From: Channa striata
Taxonomy: Eukaryota; Chordata; Actinopteri; Anabantiformes; Channidae
Direction of reading: 5' to 3'
Length of the DNA: 64,000 nt
Assembly (NCBI GenBank): GCA_033026295.1
Contig: CM065175.1
Coordinates: 23,446,837-23,510,836, forward strand
The position numbers and the translations under genes were made by a program. The notes beneath the pieces are model-generated. The model was not told the DNA's origin. It saw only the letters and a program-made list of their open reading frames with translations, and did no database searches. Shown piece by piece: positions 60,701-64,000 of the stretch; the stretch's first letter is position 1; each line of letters opens with the position of its first letter.

Positions 60701-62257
60701 GGCAGTGAACGGGTTTGCTAACACAGGCAGGGGGCAGTTACCTTCTTGTTGGTCTTGATGACCTGGATGACCTCATAGTAAACCTTCCTCCAGAGCAGCT
60801 CTTCAGCCTTACGGCCGTAGTCAACTGGATGGAGAAACATCAGTTTCACACAAAGCTCCCTCAGCCTGAAAACACACAAAGGAAAACGCATGCACATGTT
60901 ACGGATGTAGCTGGATCACTGCTTTGGCAGGAGGACCAATGAGTCAACCTGCTGTAGTCTTGCAGGAACAGGTGGGCCCACACAGAAGCATGAACTCTTA
61001 ACACAATGCATTCCTACTGATAATTCTGTCTCATCACACAAATACTCTAGCTTTAAGACATCAAGTCTTTACAGCGTAAGACAACTAGATGTTTGTAGCG
61101 TCACTACAATGTTTGCTTCTCTTTTTGTAACTCACAATGTTTGTTCCAAATAATGTAAGAGTGCAGCCTGACATGATTTTGTTGATACATTTCCTCTTTT
61201 TTTGAGCTTTGCATGCATATTCAGTATGCAAGAGCACATCCAGCACAAAATATTGTTTGCTATTTAAGCTGCACATACAATTGACATATTCTAACAGATC
61301 CAATGGTGATACCTAAGCATTTTAATTACTTGAAAATTGATTGTTTTTTTGAATTACTAATGAGTTCACTAACCAAATTGTTTTGATAATCTGTTAATCT
61401 CTCATTTATTTTTAACATAGAAAGGCCTCCTCAGTTTCAGCTTGTAAGAATGTCTTGTTTGTGTTAGTCCTATGATGTGCATAGTTGAAGAGATTTTGGA
61501 CTTCTGGTCAAAAAAAAACATTTCTTGGGCTTTAGGAACTTGTGACAGACATTTGTGGCAGTTTCAAAACGACAGAATCAAGAAGGCAATTAAAACATCA
61601 CTCCTGAAGAGCAAGAATATCTAGTCGTCCAGCCATTCACGTACGGTAGATTAAATCCATTAAAGTTCTCCAAGGACATGTGGTCACACTGGATGTACCT
61701 GAAATGCGTGATCTTGACTTGAACACTGACGTTTGAACCATCTTAACCGTGTAATGAGTGAACGTGGACGTACTTATTGCGCAGACTGATGTTCTCCGGC
61801 TTGAAGACCTCTCTGTAGGATGCTTTGTTGCCGATGATGGCATCCAGCTTATGTACAGACTCCACCACAGCCCTGGGAAGCACATAACAACCTGTCAAAA
61901 AATATCTACCTAAACCACGAGCTCCATCACACTAACGAGCTGAACCCTTTCTGTTTCACTTCGCTGCAACAAAGACAGACAAGGCAAATGGAGCCAACTC
62001 ATCCACGGTCACGATGTGCCCGATGTCCCGCTGACTTGCAGGGATCGTGGGCCACTTGCGGTCCCGTTGCTGTCGTTTTACACCCACCGCCTGTTTAATG
62101 GCAAACACTGGCTGACTGCAGCTACGTTAGCTAGCGCCACAGCGTCCAATTAGCACCTTGGTTAGCTTGACAAAACGGCCTCGCCAACTCACCTGTAAAG
62201 CCGCTTGATGAGAAGAACTTTAGCCTCTGGCTCGCTGTCCTGACCCGGTCCGCTCAT
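48677..62257 (-). CDS. smg5: smg5, nonsense-mediated mRNA decay factor
   Basis: SMG5 pairs with SMG7, binds phosphorylated UPF1 and promotes decay of nonsense mRNAs and UPF1 dephosphorylation in the cytoplasm. Twenty-two coding exons total 3378 nt, 1125 residues (human 1016), all in phase. Order: an N-terminal 14-3-3-like/TPR helical region (about 1-420), a long acidic and serine-rich linker (about 425-740), a helical segment, and a C-terminal PIN domain (about 970-1115) ending FYRQWKEIG. The match to human SMG5 is clear in every exon, for example HIHSRSTLECAYRTHL, YIQSHYQLELQ, SNLQAMSTQLFQAKRCFRLA and RRNRLMRDMAQLRLQ. The PIN region keeps one acidic residue (VPDTAALCQHL) but lacks the others of active SMG6, as known for SMG5, so it is probably not a nuclease. 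The extra length is mainly in the acidic linker. Confidence 0.96.
48761..49565 (-). other. smg5: smg5 intron 21
   Basis: 805 nt, AT-rich. No feature beyond simple sequence. Confidence 0.8.
49566..49704 (-). CDS. smg5: smg5 exon 21 (PIN)
   Basis: 139 nt between TTTCTAG and GTCAGT. It encodes HLYKMVDSCRQLTVSQSNGD, then GMVTILTGHQVEEL, where active PIN nucleases carry an acidic residue and SMG5 does not. Confidence 0.95.
49810..49884 (-). CDS. smg5: smg5 exon 20 (PIN)
   Basis: 75 nt. It encodes YIRCQKESGRSFERDKLKRQ, then DIEAW. The donor is GTAAGT. Confidence 0.95.
50029..50119 (-). CDS. smg5: smg5 exon 19 (PIN)
   Basis: 91 nt. It encodes VIDGLDRLKKENAGARDGIR, then FLESEFRKGNR. Confidence 0.95.
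50374..50533 (-). CDS. smg5: smg5 exon 18 (start of PIN)
   Basis: 160 nt after CCTTGCAG. It encodes LEVSQLEGSLQQPKAQSSMS, PYLVPDTAALCQHL and CFIVIIPRT. It retains the first PIN-type aspartate in VPDT. Confidence 0.96.
50942..51001 (-). CDS. smg5: smg5 exon 17
   Basis: 60 nt, exactly 20 codons: AEEEARRNRLMRDMAQLRLQ. The donor CAG|GTTTTT is weak. Skipping would keep frame. Confidence 0.94.
51212..51370 (-). CDS. smg5: smg5 exon 16
   Basis: 159 nt between TGTTCCAG and GTGAGT. It encodes CVVRVCCIRSFGHFLTNLQG, HFNPEAGIFTSISQSKQDNL and AKAQFRM. Confidence 0.95.
51371..52342 (-). other. smg5: smg5 intron 15
   Basis: 972 nt with no feature other than AT-rich sequence. Confidence 0.8.
52343..52518 (-). 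CDS. smg5: smg5 exon 15
   Basis: 176 nt after GCGTTGCAG. It encodes LGLNAEVTELVNECEQPGLV, SLLLPEDLALRHLPALGVAH and RRLDFTRRNPSLSPLQE. Confidence 0.95.
52519..53281 (-). other. smg5: smg5 intron 14
   Basis: 763 nt, AT-rich. Nothing recognised. Confidence 0.8.
53282..53357 (-). CDS. smg5: smg5 exon 14
   Basis: 76 nt. It encodes SSQSLWNRLSVLLNLLPDGS, then KMLEA. The donor is GTGAGT. Confidence 0.95.
53443..53612 (-). CDS. smg5: smg5 exon 13
   Basis: 170 nt. It encodes a serine/acid stretch (SDSDSEASQRSAQSVQSEKT), then LIQVVKVFVDWLRTNTDIIV and MCAQ. Confidence 0.94.
53689..54603 (-). CDS. smg5: smg5 exon 12: acidic low-complexity linker
   Basis: 915 nt, about 305 residues. Runs of E, D, S and K dominate, with conserved islands DLSEGFESEDEDD, GTAFDVETDSDMNSQESRSD and NLQAMSTQLFQAKRCFRLAP. 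The acceptor is CTTCTCCAG and the donor G|GTAGTG. The flanks vary from human in length and sequence, while the islands are nearly identical, suggesting short interaction motifs. Confidence 0.95.
54975..55112 (-). CDS. smg5: smg5 exon 11
   Basis: 138 nt. It encodes SKQYSASIAFTLALFSHLVN, HVNIRLQAELEEAESQVPPL and HTDGT. The donor is GTAAGA. Confidence 0.96.
55360..55595 (-). CDS. smg5: smg5 exon 10, with polyQ/polyE tract
   Basis: 236 nt. It encodes LMETELTPLCQSVLEDFNLV, a run of about five E and five Q (EEEEEQQQQQH), then VLPDALVFKMVVTCLMVVHS. The CAG run (CTG on the + strand at 55452-55470) is not present in human SMG5. Confidence 0.95.
55596..56035 (-). other. smg5: smg5 intron 9
   Basis: 440 nt. 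No feature. Confidence 0.8.
56036..56104 (-). CDS. smg5: smg5 exon 9
   Basis: 69 nt. It encodes SKDIKRLLVSFMYLQSLLQP, then KN. The acceptor is TTTCTGCAG and the donor GTCAGT. Confidence 0.94.
56105..57480 (-). other. smg5: smg5 intron 8
   Basis: 1.4 kb, AT-rich, containing a partial family A MITE at 56330-56445. Confidence 0.8.
56330..56445. mobile_element. MITE copy, left fragment (family A)
   Basis: GCTCACTATATTAGATGCGC followed by CTGTACAATC matches the left end of the 36782 copy with more divergence. The right half is missing or too degraded to see. Confidence 0.55.
57481..57606 (-). CDS. smg5: smg5 exon 8
   Basis: 126 nt. It encodes IQSDVPFEGAYGNLKRLFDK, AAKMYHQVKKQEMKKLSPSR and Q. 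The human equivalent is FEGAYGNLKRLYDKAAKMYH. Confidence 0.95.
57762..57840 (-). CDS. smg5: smg5 exon 7
   Basis: 79 nt. It encodes GMPFNQLGTLAGSKFYNVEA, then TYYYLR. This is the TPR-like superhelix. Confidence 0.95.
57841..58597 (-). other. smg5: smg5 intron 6
   Basis: 757 nt. No feature. Confidence 0.8.
58598..58687 (-). CDS. smg5: smg5 exon 6
   Basis: 90 nt. It encodes RYQNELAGVEAEQLAERFYH, then QALSVMPHV. Confidence 0.95.
58688..59077 (-). other. smg5: smg5 intron 5
   Basis: 390 nt. No feature. The donor is G|GTAATA. Confidence 0.8.
59078..59167 (-). CDS. smg5: smg5 exon 5
   Basis: 90 nt after CCCTGCAG. It encodes RKKPVSATPKEMEWAQMACH, then RCLVYLGDL, matching human KKPVSASGKEMDWAQMACHR. 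Confidence 0.95.
   Translation of the reverse strand, partial: CERNQCQPPPRRWSGHRWPVIAVWSTSEI
59168..60417 (-). other. smg5: smg5 intron 4
   Basis: 1.25 kb. It holds an antisense transposon-derived BED zinc-finger remnant at 59938-60180. Confidence 0.8.
59938..60180 (+). mobile_element. BED-type zinc finger remnant of a hAT-like transposase
   Basis: The + strand frame at 60031-60180 encodes SKVWLHFTRVDADNVRYHKC, then GRNTSNLLKHVENVHH, a BED domain: aromatic W/F near the start, one Cys of the C-x2-C pair, TSNLxxH and H-x4-H. The first zinc-binding Cys appears replaced by Tyr (VRYHKC). The frame closes at 60178-60180 right after the domain and no transposase body follows. It is antisense within smg5 intron 4. 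Reading back to an ATG at 59938 adds a segment with no recognised similarity. It is most likely a decayed hAT/ZBED-type fragment, not a host gene. Confidence 0.65.
60418..60574 (-). CDS. smg5: smg5 exon 4
   Basis: 157 nt after TTCCCACAG. It encodes HIHSRSTLECAYRTHLIAGV, GFYQHLLLYIQSHYQLELQD and CIDWTHVTDPLI. It is nearly identical to human, in the 14-3-3-like region that binds SMG7 and phospho-UPF1. Confidence 0.97.
60742..60865 (-). CDS. smg5: smg5 exon 3
   Basis: 124 nt. It encodes LRELCVKLMFLHPVDYGRKA, EELLWRKVYYEVIQVIKTNK and K. Confidence 0.96.
60866..61773 (-). other. smg5: smg5 intron 2
   Basis: 908 nt. No feature. Confidence 0.8.
61774..61872 (-). CDS. smg5: smg5 exon 2
   Basis: 99 nt. 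It encodes AVVESVHKLDAIIGNKASYR, then EVFKPENISLRN. The donor is GTACGT. Confidence 0.96.
61873..62192 (-). other. smg5: smg5 intron 1
   Basis: 320 nt. No feature. Confidence 0.8.
62193..62257 (-). CDS. smg5: smg5 exon 1
   Basis: 65 coding nt: MSGPGQDSEPEAKVLLIKRL, then Y. It aligns with human MSQGPPTGESSEPEAKVLHT. The ATG at 62257-62255 is the first in frame that gives this N-terminus. The donor is GTGAGT. Confidence 0.94.
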
Positions 62258-62660
62258 ATTAGCGACTGTCCGGCTGTTTGATCACACGCTCCAGCGTTTA
62301 GTCTCCGCTTCCTGAAACCCGTCCAACGCACAGTCTGGACGGCTGCTCGGTTTTGTTCCCCGGCAGTGACAACCGTGTTGGTAGCCAGCTGGCGCTAGCA
62401 ACCACGGCGGCGTTAGCTTTCCTCCCCTTCCCCGCGAGTCTCGTTCGTGTCTCGTGTCCTTTGGCAGAACCCCCTCTCCCCATCCGTTCTGAGAGGCGGG
62501 TAGGAGGGGGTGCCCGGCGATTCGCCTTCTTCCCGGTCAGCTAAAACGCTCTGATATGCTTCTTGTGTTGTACCCCGTTCGAGCCATTGCTACTGGGGTA
62601 GCCATTATTCCTATCAGGCGCTGACCGCGTGAATATCGCGAGAGCGCACAGCGAGAGTAC
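62258..62660 (-). promoter_or_regulatory. smg5: smg5 5' UTR and CpG-rich promoter
   Basis: GC-rich sequence upstream of the start codon, with a TCGCGAGA element at 62636-62643 of the kind found in housekeeping promoters. There is no TATA box in an obvious position. The transcription start is not determinable from sequence alone. Confidence 0.55.
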
Positions 62661-64000
62661 ACCGTGGGTTGCCAGATTGTCGAAAAATCCCGCAAATCCC
62701 TCATTTCAGAAATTACTGGTGAAACGTGTATTGATCCTGCAATTAATGGGTGAAGTCACAACTACAAAGAGCAGAGCAAACTGAAATAAATGTAACAACA
62801 AAAACTGGCGCGTAATTATTTCACATTATTGGTGACAGACTCACTTTATGTGATGTTGCCAATCAATATTTTGTGGCTCTTCTTCATTTTCGTAAATGGA
62901 TCTTTCTCCATGTGGAATTCAGATCACTTGTTTACAGTGAAAACTCTGGCCCTTCTCTATGTTGTAATTTTTTGTTATTTCCATATATGTACAGTGCGGT
63001 GGAATAGCTTGAGACCACAAAGTACGATCATCATAATATCACAGGACCTGATATTTATTGATCTATGAGGGGGGCGGGGTCATACCTCTTTGCATCCTGC
63101 ACCTACAGCAGGAGGCTGGGAGAAGTTGACATTTCTTTCAACATGAAATAAAAATTACGTGCAGCAACGAGCTTGATGAGAAAATCAACAGATTCTTCAA
63201 ATCACAGTTTTGAGTTCAAATTGCAGTTTACGTTAACTTGAAAGTTTATTATAGTTTCATTTTTATATTTCATTACTTGGATGTTATCTTTTCATTTATA
63301 TATTTTGTTTTAAACGTTTTTTCCTTCTATTATGGCCTAATTAGTTTTACCAGACCCTTACATGGTAATTACCGACCAAAAGTCTTGTCTTGCATGAGAA
63401 ACAAATAACACATGTCAGCTGATTCTCTGCTGATTCTCATTTCATGTTTTTCTGAGAACACCGAACTGTGGCTTTCGGCAAAGCAAAAAGGGAAATGTAA
63501 TCTATTTGTCACTGTCATTAGTAATTGCAGCAAATGTTAGGGGCCATTTGAAGGTGTTTCGGTTTTATTGCTCACAGGAAAGAACAGTAGAAGAACCATA
63601 CAGAGTGGCTGTTATAGATTATAGGGAGCTGCTGGTGCTGTCTGTGCAGAAAGAGTTCCGATCTCATCAGCTCAGGTGATATGAGAAGCCTTTTCAAAGC
63701 CGCCATCTAAGGAATGGTCCATTTTCCTGTAATGTGTGAGGTTTGGTGTGTCGGAGTATGGGATAAATGAGGTGCTTAAAGTACAATTTGTCAGTAATTC
63801 CAGGGAAGGCTATTTCTATCAGTAAAAAAGTGTTTCAGTATGTCCTGCATCAAACATCACCCTCTAGGTTGGAGGCCCTAAGCAACTGCCTGCTTCACCT
63901 AATGATAGAGTCCCTCTGCTTCAAGTTATTGCACACCTCAAGTCATCACTCCTTAACACACACATCTGTTACAACCTCAGCGCACCTGCACGAACTGCCC
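62661..64000. other. Upstream flank of smg5, no gene seen
   Basis: AT-rich, no exon recognised on either strand. Short stretches near 62985-63015 and 63860-63900 resemble dispersed fish repeats, but not firmly enough to call. In mammals a + strand gene starts head-to-head with SMG5; none is visible here. Confidence 0.5.

Noticed and set aside
63840..64000. Possible dispersed repeat at the window end ('GGCCCTAAGCAACTGCCTG')
   Set aside because: It resembles a phrase I associate with fish repeats, but the match is too short and the window ends there.

Overview
This window is vertebrate nuclear DNA, almost certainly from a ray-finned (teleost) fish. It holds split genes with GT-AG introns, many dinucleotide microsatellites, scattered short inverted-repeat DNA transposons and an L2-like LINE fragment. 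The three proteins encoded are vertebrate-specific or vertebrate-like orthologs. There is no prokaryotic operon, CRISPR array or phage content.

Region 1 (1-24.2 kb, + strand) is most of ntrk1, the TrkA nerve growth factor receptor. Thirteen coding exons run from the last leucine-rich repeat, through the LRR C-terminal cap, two Ig domains, transmembrane helix and juxtamembrane segment, to the whole tyrosine kinase and stop codon (22980). The first coding exons lie upstream of the window. Region 2 (24.2-29.2 kb) is the gap between two convergent genes. Region 3 (29.2-36.1 kb, - strand) is paqr6, membrane progestin receptor delta, with 7 coding exons and 339 residues. Region 4 (36.1-48.6 kb) is non-coding and has two GC-rich patches that may carry paqr6 5' exons or promoters. 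Region 5 (48.7-62.3 kb, - strand) is smg5, a nonsense-mediated decay factor, with 22 coding exons and 1125 residues. Region 6 (62.3-64 kb) is the smg5 promoter and upstream DNA with no gene seen.

The genes do not form a pathway. They are neighbours through conserved synteny: in human 1q22-q23, PAQR6 and SMG5 are adjacent and NTRK1 is on the same arm segment. All exon boundaries were read by hand from frame continuity and splice consensus, and the phases close without a break in all three genes.

I found no wholly new biological system. The best leads are: (GT)n tracts directly before three ntrk1 3' splice sites, including both sides of the transmembrane cassette; a perfect 25-bp-arm hairpin in a ntrk1 intron; a CpG/CCAAT/YY1 promoter-like island inside the last ntrk1 intron; a short transposon family present three times; a BED zinc-finger transposon remnant inside smg5; and a set of CTCF-like motifs around the gene boundaries.
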